Assembly (NCBI GenBank): GCA_016592635.1
Contig: AP023240.1
Coordinates: 868,001-932,000, forward strand
From: Methyloprofundus sp.
Lineage (GTDB): Bacteria > Pseudomonadota > Gammaproteobacteria > Methylococcales > Methylomonadaceae
Reading direction: 5' to 3'
Length of the DNA: 64,000 bases
The notes under the pieces were generated by a model. That model saw only the letters and a list, made by a program, of their open reading frames with translations, did no database searches and was not told where the DNA came from. The position numbers and the translations under genes are program-made. The stretch's first letter is position 1. Every line of letters begins with the position of its first letter. This document shows, piece after piece, positions 48,768-57,477 of this stretch.

Positions 48768-49164
48768 GATACATCAGTCACAGTCTCTATTTATTTTTAT
48801 TGTTACAGTACATTTCTTAGCTATACTTAGCTGCATAGTCATTGGTGCTTTATTACTGGTGAAATTATTATTAATAGTATTAGTTTGTTGTAGTTTTTAT
48901 TTTCATGTACAGCGATACAGGCAGGGGTATTATTTAGGAACCATAAAATACACTAAAGAATTTGCATGGCAGTTGGCTACTTCACAGCAGTTTTTTGCGA
49001 TACAAATTATAAATTCGAGTGTTATCACTTCATTTATTATTGTCTTGCATATCAAAGTAGCTAGTCAGCACCGTAATTTACTGATTTGCAGTGATGCAAT
49101 ACCAAATGAGACATTTCGACAATTGAGGGTTGCATTAAAAATAAATGCCCAAAACCTGGAATAA
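48736..49164 (+). CDS. YgfX/CptA-like membrane protein
   Basis: A 142-residue protein with two adjacent membrane helices (about 17-55) and a cytosolic tail, the layout of YgfX. The frame begins with TTG 48736, overlapping sdhE by 32 bases; in E. coli the ygfX start likewise lies close to the ygfY end. No later start fits before the membrane region, so the exact N-terminus is uncertain. Called a toxin in some literature, but pairing with SdhE may simply reflect a shared operon. Confidence 0.68.
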   Translation: MAKFEPPLFIEIHQSQSLFIFIVTVHFLAILSCIVIGALLLVKLLLIVLVCCSFYFHVQRYRQGYYLGTIKYTKEFAWQLATSQQFFAIQIINSSVITSFIIVLHIKVASQHRNLLICSDAIPNETFRQLRVALKINAQNLE

Positions 49165-49195
49165 TAATAGCTTAAAATAAACCATACCTGAAAAA

Positions 49196-50062
49196 ATGCC
49201 AGAAATTGAAATCAAACAGTTAGATATTTCTAAATTAAAAAATTTACCTGCCCTACCTGAAGAAAGTGGGAATATTTTGGCGGCTATTAATGATCCGGAT
49301 ATTGAGTTGGAAGACTTAGTGCGTATCATTTCTTCTTCACCTATTTTAGTGGCGCGTCTATTGGGCTTGGCTAATTCAGCTTACTTTGGTTATGCCGGAA
49401 AGGTTACGGATTTACGAGTCGCTGTTATCAATGTACTAGGCTTAAAATTAGTCAAAAGTTTGAGTTTAAGTGTCTTACTTAATATGACCTTAGATAGTAG
49501 TAAATGCAGTCATTTTGATGCCGAACGTTTTTGGCATAATGCCCTATTAACAGCCATTTGTGCGCAAAAAATTGCCAAAGTGTTAAGACGAAAAGACCTT
49601 GACCCTGCATCGTTATACACTGCTGGAATATTGTTGGATATTGGTTTGTTAGCAGCAGTCTATGTATATCCTGATGCGATGGACAGCTTATTTTTACAAG
49701 AAAGTAGAGATTCAGAGCCTCTAGGTGAGTTAATGGCTCACTATTATGCAACTAACCAATATATGATTGGTGGATATTTATTGCGCAGCTGGCAATTGCC
49801 GGAGGCTTTTCAGCAAATAACTAATAATTATTTAGATAGCAATTATTCAGGTGATGAGTTACCCGCTATTGTATTATTAAAAATTGCGTCATTATTGGTT
49901 AAGATGATTAACGAGAATACTGAAGAGTTTTCGGAGCGGAGTGTGGCTGATTTATTACCGTTTTTAGACTTAAAGCAAGTGCAGTTACTTGGTATTAAAA
50001 ATGAAGTGTCCATGCAGATGGAAGATTTTAGAGTATTGGTACAAACCTTGGTTAGTGGGTAA
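49196..50062 (+). CDS. HDOD-domain signalling protein
   Basis: A 288-residue protein formed by one HDOD domain: LPALPEESGNILAAINDPDI, RIISSSPILVARLLGLANSA and LGLKLVKSLSLSVLL are typical, and FWHNALLTAICAQKIAK with AGILLDIGLLAAVYVYP is the degenerate HD part lacking the metal-binding HD pair. HDOD proteins often regulate via c-di-GMP or two-component networks; the diguanylate cyclase gene starts three bases after its stop. Confidence 0.88.
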   Translation: MPEIEIKQLDISKLKNLPALPEESGNILAAINDPDIELEDLVRIISSSPILVARLLGLANSAYFGYAGKVTDLRVAVINVLGLKLVKSLSLSVLLNMTLDSSKCSHFDAERFWHNALLTAICAQKIAKVLRRKDLDPASLYTAGILLDIGLLAAVYVYPDAMDSLFLQESRDSEPLGELMAHYYATNQYMIGGYLLRSWQLPEAFQQITNNYLDSNYSGDELPAIVLLKIASLLVKMINENTEEFSERSVADLLPFLDLKQVQLLGIKNEVSMQMEDFRVLVQTLVSG

Positions 50063-50065
50063 TTT

Positions 50066-51253
50066 ATGCAAGCTATGGATATACAAAATGTTGACGTACT
50101 TGGGTTTCATGATGTTCTAGTGGATTTGTTGAGCTCATTATCAGCTGTCAGGGCTTTGTCTGAAATTGATAACCTGCAAGGGATTAGTGATAAGCAGCTT
50201 GTTCGAGAGGCGTTGAATGTCTTAATTAGTAACCAAGATATGGAACGATGTTCATTTTTTATTAAAACGACTGAAGATGAATTAGTTAATTTGACAGGTT
50301 TAAGTAGTAATGAAGCACTAACAGGACAAACGGAAAACTATACGCCATTGACATTTAAGATGGGAGAGGGCGTCATTGGCTTAGCGGCGCAAAGTGGAGA
50401 GCTGCAACACTGTACAAACTGTGTCAGTGATAGTCGGTTTTCAGCTACTCAGAAAGCTTTTATGCCAGGCTCAATTATAAGTGTACCTGTTATGGCACTG
50501 GGAGAGTTGTTCGGTGTGTTAAATATATCGCACCCAGAAGCTAATCACTTTTCAGACTGGCATATTCGGTTATTGGAAATTTATAAAAATATGCTGGGGC
50601 AAATGCTCAGTAATTTCCGTTTATTTCAGCAAATGGAGCAGCAGATTGCTTTAAAAACTGAGCACTTGCAAAAGGCACTTGAAGAAGCCACTATTTTGAA
50701 GCAGCGCTTTGAAAATCTATCGATGATTGATAGTTTAACGCAGTTATATAATCGTCGTTTTTTTTATACGCATGCTAGCAAAGCACTAGCCATGTCAAAA
50801 CGTTATGGCGATACTTTGTGTGTATTATTACTTGATTTGGATTATTTTAAGGCAGTTAATGATAGCTATGGGCATAATAATGGTGACCTGGTTCTCATTG
50901 ATGTTGCCAAGGTATTAACCAGTCAGATGCGCGAGTCCGATATTGTGGCACGTTTTGGTGGTGAAGAGTTTGTTGTTTTATTTCGCAAAACAGATTGCGC
51001 TAATGGAGTCGTTTTTGCTGATAGAATTCGGGAGGCTATTGCTGCATTACAATGGACTTTTAAGCAACAAGATGTCTCTATTAGTGTCAGTATTGGGATG
51101 TATTGTATGAAGCAAGATGACCTACAAGAGCAGGGTGAAAATATAGATATTTTTATTCATTATGCAGATTTAGCAATGTATAAAGCGAAAAGTAGTGGTA
51201 AAAATCAAGTTGTGGTATTTTCTGAGGACTTGCTGCAATCTACAGAAAATTGA
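50066..51253 (+). CDS. GAF-GGDEF diguanylate cyclase
   Basis: A 395-residue cytosolic protein. A GAF-like sensor domain spans about 35-190 (FKMGEGVIGLAAQSGELQHC, ISVPVMALGELFGVLNI). A short coiled linker (about 190-220) leads to a GGDEF domain (about 225-390) with SLTQLYNRRFF, LLDLDYFKAVNDSYGHNNGD and the active-site loop ARFGGEEF. RESD five residues before it is an intact allosteric inhibition site, so product feedback is expected. Coupled to the HDOD gene. Confidence 0.92.
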   Translation: MQAMDIQNVDVLGFHDVLVDLLSSLSAVRALSEIDNLQGISDKQLVREALNVLISNQDMERCSFFIKTTEDELVNLTGLSSNEALTGQTENYTPLTFKMGEGVIGLAAQSGELQHCTNCVSDSRFSATQKAFMPGSIISVPVMALGELFGVLNISHPEANHFSDWHIRLLEIYKNMLGQMLSNFRLFQQMEQQIALKTEHLQKALEEATILKQRFENLSMIDSLTQLYNRRFFYTHASKALAMSKRYGDTLCVLLLDLDYFKAVNDSYGHNNGDLVLIDVAKVLTSQMRESDIVARFGGEEFVVLFRKTDCANGVVFADRIREAIAALQWTFKQQDVSISVSIGMYCMKQDDLQEQGENIDIFIHYADLAMYKAKSSGKNQVVVFSEDLLQSTEN

Positions 51254-51277
51254 TGGCGGTACTGATACTTTTTGCAG

Positions 51278-51313
51278 CTCAGGCTGCTGTTATGAGTATA
51301 AGAGCAGCCTGAG
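51278..51313. terminator. Bidirectional hairpin between convergent genes
   Basis: CTCAGGCTGCT (51278-51288) and AGCAGCCTGAG (51303-51313) form a perfect 11-base stem with a 14-base loop, between the stops of the diguanylate cyclase and dhaK genes. TATTGCTTTC follows on the plus side and AAAAAG precedes it, giving T-rich sequence on the minus side, which favours termination of dhaK. Confidence 0.65.
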
Positions 51314-51374
51314 TATTGCTTTCAATTTGTCGGTTAAATTTTAATTTTAACCATTATTCAGTCTGAATGTTCCT

Positions 51375-52361
51375 TTAGCAGCCCCAACGCAAATTAGAAG
51401 TATGCACAGGTGCATCCCATAGCTTTAGCATCTCATCATCTAATAAAGTTAAGGTAATAGAAATCCCTGCCATATCTAGTGAGGTTGTGTAGTTACCGAC
51501 TAAAGAGCGTTGAATATTAATGCCGCGTTGCTCCCAAAATTGAGCTGCCAAGTCATAAATTAAATATTGTTCCATGAGTGGAGTAGCACCTAAGCCATTA
51601 ACATGTAGCAAAGCTGTTTGACCTTGTTTTGGTTGCAGGTCAGTCTCTATTGCAGTGCAGATTGTGTTGACAATTGCAGTTGCATTGCCAAGGGCTAGCG
51701 TTTCATGGCCACGTTCGCCGTGGATACCAACGCCCATTTCCATTTCGGTTTCGGTTATATCAAAAGTTGGTTGACCTAAAGCTGGCACAGTGCAACTGCT
51801 TAATGCCACACCCATTGATGCAGTATTAGTGTTGACTCGCTCTGCTATCGCCACACAACTCGCTAAATCAGCACCATTTTCCGCTGCTGCTCCCACTATT
51901 TTTTCAACAATTAAAGTGCCCGCAACACCACGTCGACCTGTGCTATGATTTTTAGGCAGAGAGACATCGTCATCAATTAGTACTGATGCGTTGGGACAGT
52001 CCAGCATTTCAGTGGCAATTTCAAAGTTCATGACATCGCCTGCATAGTTTTTAACAATAAACAGCACGCCTGCATCGCCTGTTACTGCTTCTGCAGCTGC
52101 CAGCATTTGGTCAGGAGTAGGGGAGGTAAAAATTTGCCCAGGGCAAGCGGCATCTAGCATGCCTTTGCCAATGAAGCCTGTATGCAGAGGTTCATGCCCT
52201 GAACCGCCCCCAGAAATAATGGCAACCTTGTCTTTGCGTATTTGGTTGCGGGTAATGTAGCAAGGGTCATCATAAAGGCTCACTATGTCGGCATGTGCTT
52301 TGGCAAAACCACGGATACTTTCTGTAAAGAGGCTATCGACTTCGTTGATAAATTTTTTCAT
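51375..52361 (-). CDS. dhaK: Dihydroxyacetone kinase, DhaK subunit (orphan)
   Basis: A 328-residue protein. IISGGGSGHEPLHTGFIGKG (about 48-67) is the substrate loop and MGVGIHGERGHE holds the His that binds dihydroxyacetone covalently. I start it at ATG 52359-52361 (MKKFINEVDSLF), with AGGA about ten bases ahead; a longer frame to 52478 would run through a repeat fragment. DhaK alone cannot phosphorylate: it needs DhaL with ATP or the PTS protein DhaM, and neither is adjacent. Two-domain single-chain kinases have an extra L domain, absent here. Confidence 0.88.
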   Translation of the reverse strand: MKKFINEVDSLFTESIRGFAKAHADIVSLYDDPCYITRNQIRKDKVAIISGGGSGHEPLHTGFIGKGMLDAACPGQIFTSPTPDQMLAAAEAVTGDAGVLFIVKNYAGDVMNFEIATEMLDCPNASVLIDDDVSLPKNHSTGRRGVAGTLIVEKIVGAAAENGADLASCVAIAERVNTNTASMGVALSSCTVPALGQPTFDITETEMEMGVGIHGERGHETLALGNATAIVNTICTAIETDLQPKQGQTALLHVNGLGATPLMEQYLIYDLAAQFWEQRGINIQRSLVGNYTTSLDMAGISITLTLLDDEMLKLWDAPVHTSNLRWGC

Positions 52362-52424
52362 GGGCAGTGTCCTGATGATTGAGTGGCAGTGAAATGTGGG
52401 TTTTAAGAGTGTGTTAGGTAGGCT

Positions 52425-52452
52425 ACAGGTCGCGGCTAAAAGCCCCTCCACA
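52425..52452. repeat. Half copy of the 55853 repeat
   Basis: The stretch CGCGGCTAAAAGCCCCTCCA (52431-52450) matches the right arm of the inverted repeat at 55921-55942 in about 18 of 20 positions. It lies just upstream of dhaK and has no opposing arm, so it is a degraded or half unit. Confidence 0.6.
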
Positions 52453-52557
52453 TAAAGTAATGCATTAAATTCCAACACGATAAAATGACATATTACTCGC
52501 GTTTCACCTTATAATATAGCTTATCAGCTAATCATGATTGGTTCCTAAAAATATTAT

Positions 52558-53094
52558 ATGGCATTACTTTTTTCTTATCTGCGGCAGAGTGCGGCTGGCA
52601 TTGATGCGCTCAATGAATGCGTAGGGCGTAGTATTTCTTGGCTAACGTTAGCAATGGTATTGGTGACTTTCGCTATTGTTATTTTGCGTTACTTGTTTGA
52701 CCTCAGTTGGGTGCCGGTACAAGAATCCGTTATCTATATGCATAGCATCGTCTTTATGTTGGGCGCGGCCTATACCTTAAAGCAAGATGGGCATGTGCGG
52801 GTTGATATTGTTTATCAAAAATGTACTCCTAAGGTACAAGCGTGGATTGATTTAATGGGCACCTTATTATTATTGCTACCTGTTGCGGGCTTTATTTTCT
52901 GGAGTAGCTGGGAATATGTCATGGACTCATGGGGCATAATGGAAAGCTCGCGTAATTCGGGGGGCTTGCCGCTGGTTTATTTATTAAAAAGTTGCTTGTT
53001 ACTTATGTCAGGCCTCTTGGTTTTGCAGGCAGTGGCATTATTAATGCAGAAAATAGTCTATTTATTTGCACCAGCAGAGGTCACTCATGGATAG
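52558..53094 (+). CDS. TRAP transporter small permease (DctQ family)
   Basis: A 178-residue membrane protein with four helices, typical DctQ length. FAIVILRYLFDLSWVPVQES followed by AYTLKQDGHVRVDIVYQK is characteristic. The small permease assists the large one in sodium- or proton-driven uptake of organic acids or related solutes. Its stop overlaps the large permease start by eight bases. Confidence 0.88.
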   Translation: MALLFSYLRQSAAGIDALNECVGRSISWLTLAMVLVTFAIVILRYLFDLSWVPVQESVIYMHSIVFMLGAAYTLKQDGHVRVDIVYQKCTPKVQAWIDLMGTLLLLLPVAGFIFWSSWEYVMDSWGIMESSRNSGGLPLVYLLKSCLLLMSGLLVLQAVALLMQKIVYLFAPAEVTHG

Positions 53095-54463
53095 TTATAT
53101 GGCCTTATGGATGTTTTTGGCGGTTTTTATCGTACTGCTATCTGGTTATCCAGTTGCGTTTGTGTTGAGCGGAACGGCATTAATGTTTGCTTTATTAGGC
53201 TTACAAATGGATACTTTCGATCCTGATTTTCTAGCCGCATTACCAAATCGCTTATTTGGTATTATGAATAATGAAACCTTGATCGCAGTGCCATTGTTTG
53301 TGTTTATGGGGGTGATACTGGAACGTGCTAAAATTGCTGAGTCTTTATTAGAGGCCATGGCAGAGCTGTTTGGTTCCTTGCATGGTGGCTTAGGCATTGC
53401 GGTGACTATTGTTGGCATGCTGATGGCAGCTAGTACTGGCATTGTCGGTGCGACGGTGGTGACTATGGGCTTATTGTCATTACCGACAATGTTAAAGCGC
53501 GGTTATGATCCTGCGATTTCTTGTGGGATTATTTGTGCCTCGGGAACCTTGGGACAAATAATCCCACCATCTATTGTGTTAGTCTTATTAGGTGATGTCA
53601 TCTCGACAGCCTACCAACAAGCACAGTTAGAAATGGGCATATTTGCTCCAGAAACGATTTCGGTAGGCGACTTATTTGCAGGTGCATTAGTGCCAGGTGT
53701 TCTACTAGTATTCATGTACTTGATTTATATTAGTGTGACTGCATGGCTGCGACCTGATGCCATGCCTAAGCCAGCTAAAACAGAACGACACGAGTCTAGT
53801 TTTTATCTGCGTATATTAAAAAGTCTGCTCCCACCTTTATTACTTATTTTATCAGTATTGGGTTCAATTATTGGTGGCTTAGCTACGCCGACTGAAGCAG
53901 CGGCGGTAGGTGCGGTAGGTGCCCTGTTTTTGGCAATTAGTAATGGTCAGTTGACGTTAGCGATTCTACAAGACGTGATGCGTAATACCACGCAAATTAC
54001 CAGTATGGTATTTATGATTTTAATCGGGGCTGCTTTATTTTCTCTGGTCTTTAGGGGTTTTGAAGGAGACGAACTGATAGTTGAGTTATTATCTGATTTA
54101 CCTGGTGGAAAATTTGGCGCACTCTTTATCGTGATGTTGGTGATGTTTCTGTTAGGTTTTGTGCTGGATTTCATCGAAATTACTTTTGTAATTGTACCGA
54201 TCGTGGGGCCGGTGCTCTTGGCAATGGGCTTGGATCCCATTTGGTTAGGGATTATGATTGCCCTTAATTTGCAAACCTCTTTTTTAACACCACCTTTTGG
54301 TTTTGCCTTATTTTATTTGCGCGGAGTTGCGCCAGCCGAAGTGACGACAGGGCAAATTTATAAAGGCGTAATGCCTTTTATTGCCATTCAATTATTGCTT
54401 TTAGGCATTTTGGCGTATTTTCCTGAATTAGCAACTTGGTTACCTACACTTATTTATGCTTAA
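53087..54463 (+). CDS. TRAP transporter large permease (DctM family)
   Basis: A 459-residue membrane protein with about 12 helices. FVLSGTALMFALLGL, LFVFMGVILERAKIAE, GATVVTMGLLSLPTML and ASGTLGQIIPPSIVLVLLGD are typical of DctM. I choose ATG 53087, with GAGG seven bases ahead, over a TTG at 53066. The periplasmic binding protein (DctP) that determines the substrate is not adjacent, so the substrate is unknown. Confidence 0.9.
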   Translation: MDSYMALWMFLAVFIVLLSGYPVAFVLSGTALMFALLGLQMDTFDPDFLAALPNRLFGIMNNETLIAVPLFVFMGVILERAKIAESLLEAMAELFGSLHGGLGIAVTIVGMLMAASTGIVGATVVTMGLLSLPTMLKRGYDPAISCGIICASGTLGQIIPPSIVLVLLGDVISTAYQQAQLEMGIFAPETISVGDLFAGALVPGVLLVFMYLIYISVTAWLRPDAMPKPAKTERHESSFYLRILKSLLPPLLLILSVLGSIIGGLATPTEAAAVGAVGALFLAISNGQLTLAILQDVMRNTTQITSMVFMILIGAALFSLVFRGFEGDELIVELLSDLPGGKFGALFIVMLVMFLLGFVLDFIEITFVIVPIVGPVLLAMGLDPIWLGIMIALNLQTSFLTPPFGFALFYLRGVAPAEVTTGQIYKGVMPFIAIQLLLLGILAYFPELATWLPTLIYA

Positions 54464-54467
54464 TGAT

Positions 54468-54587
54468 ATGATATTTGCGCGAATTTATACTATATTAGTA
54501 ATGACTTTTTTATTAAGCGCATGTGGCCAGCAAGGGCCTTTATATATGCCGTTAGAAAACCCAACAGAAGAGGCGAGAAGTAAGTAG
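54468..54587 (+). CDS. lptM: LptM-like small lipoprotein
   Basis: A 39-residue lipoprotein, too short for most gene finders. After the hydrophobic start comes the lipobox FLLSAC with the lipidated Cys at residue 19, then GQQGPLYMPLENP, which matches LptM/YifL. In E. coli LptM helps oxidative maturation of the LPS translocon LptDE. It lies immediately upstream of lysA, and its TAG overlaps the lysA GTG by one base. Confidence 0.85.
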   Translation: MIFARIYTILVMTFLLSACGQQGPLYMPLENPTEEARSK

Positions 54588-55834
54588 TGGATTATTTTAA
54601 TTATCGTGACAACAGCTTGTTTGCTGAAGATGTCGCTGTGGCTGATATTGTCGCTGAGCATGGCTCACCTTGTTATATTTATTCTAAAGCAACGTTTGAA
54701 CGGCATTGGCATGCCTTTGATACTGCATTTGGTCAGCAGGCGCATCTGATTTGTTATGCTGTCAAAGCTAATTCCAATATTGCCGTCTTAAATGTCTTGG
54801 CGCGATTAGGGTCAGGTTTTGATATTGTTTCGCTGGGTGAATTACAGCGCGTATTAGCGGCACAAGGTGATCCTAAAAAAATTGTTTTTTCGGGTGTTGG
54901 TAAACGTGCCGATGAAATCAAGGCTGCTTTAGAAATAGGTATCCGCTGTTTTAATATTGAAGTTAAAGGCGAATTAGACCGTATTAACCAAATAGCAGCT
55001 GAGTTAGGTTTAGTCGCCCCCGTTTCTTTTCGAGTGAATCCGGACGTGGATGCAAAAACTCACCCTTATATCTCCACTGGTTTGAAAGAAAATAAATTTG
55101 GTATTGATATAGATTCTGCTTTAGATGAATATCGGCGTGCCGCAGCCATGTCAAATGTAAAAATAGTCGGTATTGATTGTCATATTGGCTCACAGTTAAC
55201 GGAAACACAGCCATTTTTAGATGCTTTGGATCGAGTGTTAAAAATTGTTGCGACCTTGAAGGCTGAAGGTATTGTACTGCATCATTTGGACTTAGGCGGT
55301 GGGTTGGGTATTTGTTATAACGATGAAACGCCCCCCGAGCCAGCAGAATATGTGAACGCTATTTTAGAGCACCTTGGTGCTAATGATTTGGAGATCTTAC
55401 TAGAACCTGGGCGCGCGATAGCGGGAAATGCTGGAATTTTAGTGACTAAAGTCGAGTATTTAAAACCAACTGAAGAAAAAAACTTCGCCATTGTCGATGC
55501 AGCGATGAATGATTTGGTACGGCCATCTTTGTATAGTTCTTGGCAAGCTATTATTCCCGTACAACTTGGTAGTCAAGCAGTTGAGCAAGAGTGGGATATT
55601 GTTGGGCCAGTTTGTGAAACAGGGGACTTTTTAGGTAAGCAGCGTTTATTGGCTTTATCTTCAGGTGACCTATTGGCAATACGTTCTTCGGGGGCTTATG
55701 GTTTTACCATGAGTTCTAATTATAATTCACGCCCTAAAGTTGCTGAAGTCATGGTCGATAAACAGGAAGTGCATTTGGTACGTGAACGGGAAAGTATCCT
55801 ACAGTTATGGGCTGGCGAGCATTTATTGCCTTAA
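54587..55834 (+). CDS. lysA: Diaminopimelate decarboxylase
   Basis: A 415-residue PLP enzyme producing L-lysine from meso-diaminopimelate. CYAVKANSNIAVLNVLARLG holds the PLP Lys; DCHIGSQLT, LDLGGGLGICY, EPGRAIAGNAG and GPVCETGDFLGK are all present, and SGAYGFTMSSNYNSRP closes it. Start is GTG 54587, overlapping the lptM stop (TAGTG). The order lptM-lysA-dapF is conserved in gammaproteobacteria. Confidence 0.96.
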   Translation: MDYFNYRDNSLFAEDVAVADIVAEHGSPCYIYSKATFERHWHAFDTAFGQQAHLICYAVKANSNIAVLNVLARLGSGFDIVSLGELQRVLAAQGDPKKIVFSGVGKRADEIKAALEIGIRCFNIEVKGELDRINQIAAELGLVAPVSFRVNPDVDAKTHPYISTGLKENKFGIDIDSALDEYRRAAAMSNVKIVGIDCHIGSQLTETQPFLDALDRVLKIVATLKAEGIVLHHLDLGGGLGICYNDETPPEPAEYVNAILEHLGANDLEILLEPGRAIAGNAGILVTKVEYLKPTEEKNFAIVDAAMNDLVRPSLYSSWQAIIPVQLGSQAVEQEWDIVGPVCETGDFLGKQRLLALSSGDLLAIRSSGAYGFTMSSNYNSRPKVAEVMVDKQEVHLVRERESILQLWAGEHLLP

Positions 55835-55852
55835 ACCATATGATATTAATAG

Positions 55853-55943
55853 TGTAGGAGGGGCCTTTGGTCGCGACCGTTAGGAACGAGTATTATTGAA
55901 TTTCGTTCTTGTGTATATTTCGCGGCCAAAGGCCCCTCCTACA
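55853..55943. repeat. Long inverted repeat between lysA and dapF
   Basis: The arms 55854-55875 and 55921-55942 match in 21 of 22 positions (GTAGGAGGGGCC core, ending CGCG), with T/A pairing one base beyond. The 45-base interior holds a partial second pair around GAACGA/TTCGTT. It is unusually GC-rich compared with its surroundings, has no gene, and shares an arm with 52431-52450, indicating a dispersed element. Confidence 0.75.
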
Positions 55944-55972
55944 GAAGGTATAGCGTTAAGTGGAAATAGTAG

Positions 55973-56803
55973 ATGTTAATTGAATTTACAAAAATGCATG
56001 GCTTAGGCAATGATTTTGTCGTGATTGATGCGGTGCGCCAGGAAATGAAGTTAAGCCCCGAGCAAATTCGTTTTATTGCCGATCGACATTTTGGCATAGG
56101 CTGTGATCAGATTTTATTAGTCGAATATGCACAGCATTCTGATGCCGACTTCCGCTATCGTATTTTTAATGCAGATGGTAGTGAAGTGGCGCAGTGTGGT
56201 AATGGTGCGCGTTGTTTTGCGCGCTTTATTCGTGATAAAAAACTTTCCTATAAAGATAATATTCTAGTTGATACCCATGCTGGGCAACTATTATTAACCT
56301 TTGATGATGACGGTTTGATTACGGTTAATATGGGAGTGCCCAGGCATAATCCAGCCTTAATTCCATTACGTACTGAGCAAGAAGAGAAGTTTTATACAGT
56401 CGATGTTAATGGCGTAGAGAAAGCTTTTGGTGCGGTATCTTTGGGGAATCCACATGCGGTATTGCAAGTTAATGATGTGCAACTTGCACCTGTACATGAA
56501 CTAGGGGAAGCTTTAGAAAGTCACCCATTTTTTCCTGAGCGCGCTAATATCGGTTTTATGCAGATCGTTGATCGTAATAATATAAAATTACGTGTGTATG
56601 AGCGCGGTGCAGGGGAAACTCTGGCTTGTGGTAGTGGTGCTTGTGCTGCCGTTATTATCGCTATCGAACAAAAATTATTAGATAACGATGTTATTGTCGA
56701 ATTGCCAGGCGGTAAATTGAAAATTCATTGGCAAGGTCGTGAGCATCCGGTTTTTATGACTGGCGCAGCAATCAGTGTATTTGAGGGAAGTATAGAGTTA
56801 TGA
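55973..56803 (+). CDS. dapF: Diaminopimelate epimerase
   Basis: A 276-residue cofactor-free racemase converting LL- to meso-diaminopimelate for lysine and peptidoglycan. The two catalytic Cys are visible in QCGNGARCFARFI (about 70-82) and GAGETLACGSGACAA (about 218-232). FTKMHGLGNDFVVID starts it. Its stop overlaps the next start by four bases. Confidence 0.97.
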   Translation: MLIEFTKMHGLGNDFVVIDAVRQEMKLSPEQIRFIADRHFGIGCDQILLVEYAQHSDADFRYRIFNADGSEVAQCGNGARCFARFIRDKKLSYKDNILVDTHAGQLLLTFDDDGLITVNMGVPRHNPALIPLRTEQEEKFYTVDVNGVEKAFGAVSLGNPHAVLQVNDVQLAPVHELGEALESHPFFPERANIGFMQIVDRNNIKLRVYERGAGETLACGSGACAAVIIAIEQKLLDNDVIVELPGGKLKIHWQGREHPVFMTGAAISVFEGSIEL

Positions 56804-57474
56804 GTGAGCTTGAGTCTAAAGAAGTAGAGGCCTATTTACAACAGCACCCAGAATTTTTTCATGAACACTTGGAGTTGTTAGAGAATATTAGTATTCCACA
56901 TCCTAGTGGAAGTGCTGTTTCACTGATTTCGAAACAATTGGAATTATTTCGTTTGCGCCATCATGAAATGGAAACCCAACTGAATGCGCTGATTGAAATT
57001 GCACGCGATAATGATAATTCAGCCAATAAAATGCATGAACTGACGCTGGCAGTTTTGGAAGCGGACAGCTTGGAAGTTGCGATAGAAAATTTGAATGTAG
57101 TGTTGGCTGAATGCTTCTTAACTGATTTTTTTACAGTCAAAATTATTACTGATGTAGAGCATGATGTGGCTATTGCAGATTTATTTATTGATCCTGAATG
57201 TGAAGATTTGGCGAATTTTAGTAAAGAATTGAAGAGTAATCAGGCATTTTGTGGTCGGCCTACTTTGGCACAAGCTAAATTTTTGTTTGCAGATAATGCA
57301 CTGGAAGTACAGTCTTGTGCGATTATCCCAATGGCCTTTACCGAGATAGAAGCATTATTAGCTATCGGTAGTCGTGATGCAGAGAAGTTTCATTTCAGTA
57401 TGGGGCATCTGTTTTTAACGCAAATGAGTGAAATTATTGGTACACGTTTTGCGGCCTTATTAAAACAGTCTTAA
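56800..57474 (+). CDS. DUF484-family protein
   Basis: A 224-residue soluble protein of the DUF484 family, always placed between dapF and xerC in this group. EVEAYLQQHPEFFHEHLELL and SLISKQLELFRLRHHEME form the start; the rest is a GAF-like domain (LLAIGSRDAEKFHFSMGHLF). No function is established. Overlaps dapF by ATGA and ends three bases before xerC. Confidence 0.9.
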   Translation: MSELESKEVEAYLQQHPEFFHEHLELLENISIPHPSGSAVSLISKQLELFRLRHHEMETQLNALIEIARDNDNSANKMHELTLAVLEADSLEVAIENLNVVLAECFLTDFFTVKIITDVEHDVAIADLFIDPECEDLANFSKELKSNQAFCGRPTLAQAKFLFADNALEVQSCAIIPMAFTEIEALLAIGSRDAEKFHFSMGHLFLTQMSEIIGTRFAALLKQS

Positions 57475-57477
57475 GTT

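Noticed and set aside
48525..49164. sdhE/ygfX as a toxin-antitoxin pair
   Set aside because: SdhE is a well-supported flavinylation factor and lies in the sdh operon; the TA label is not supported by this context.
52362..52478. N-terminal extension of dhaK
   Set aside because: The 39 extra codons run through a repeat fragment and DhaK homology begins at MKKFINEV, which has its own ribosome site.
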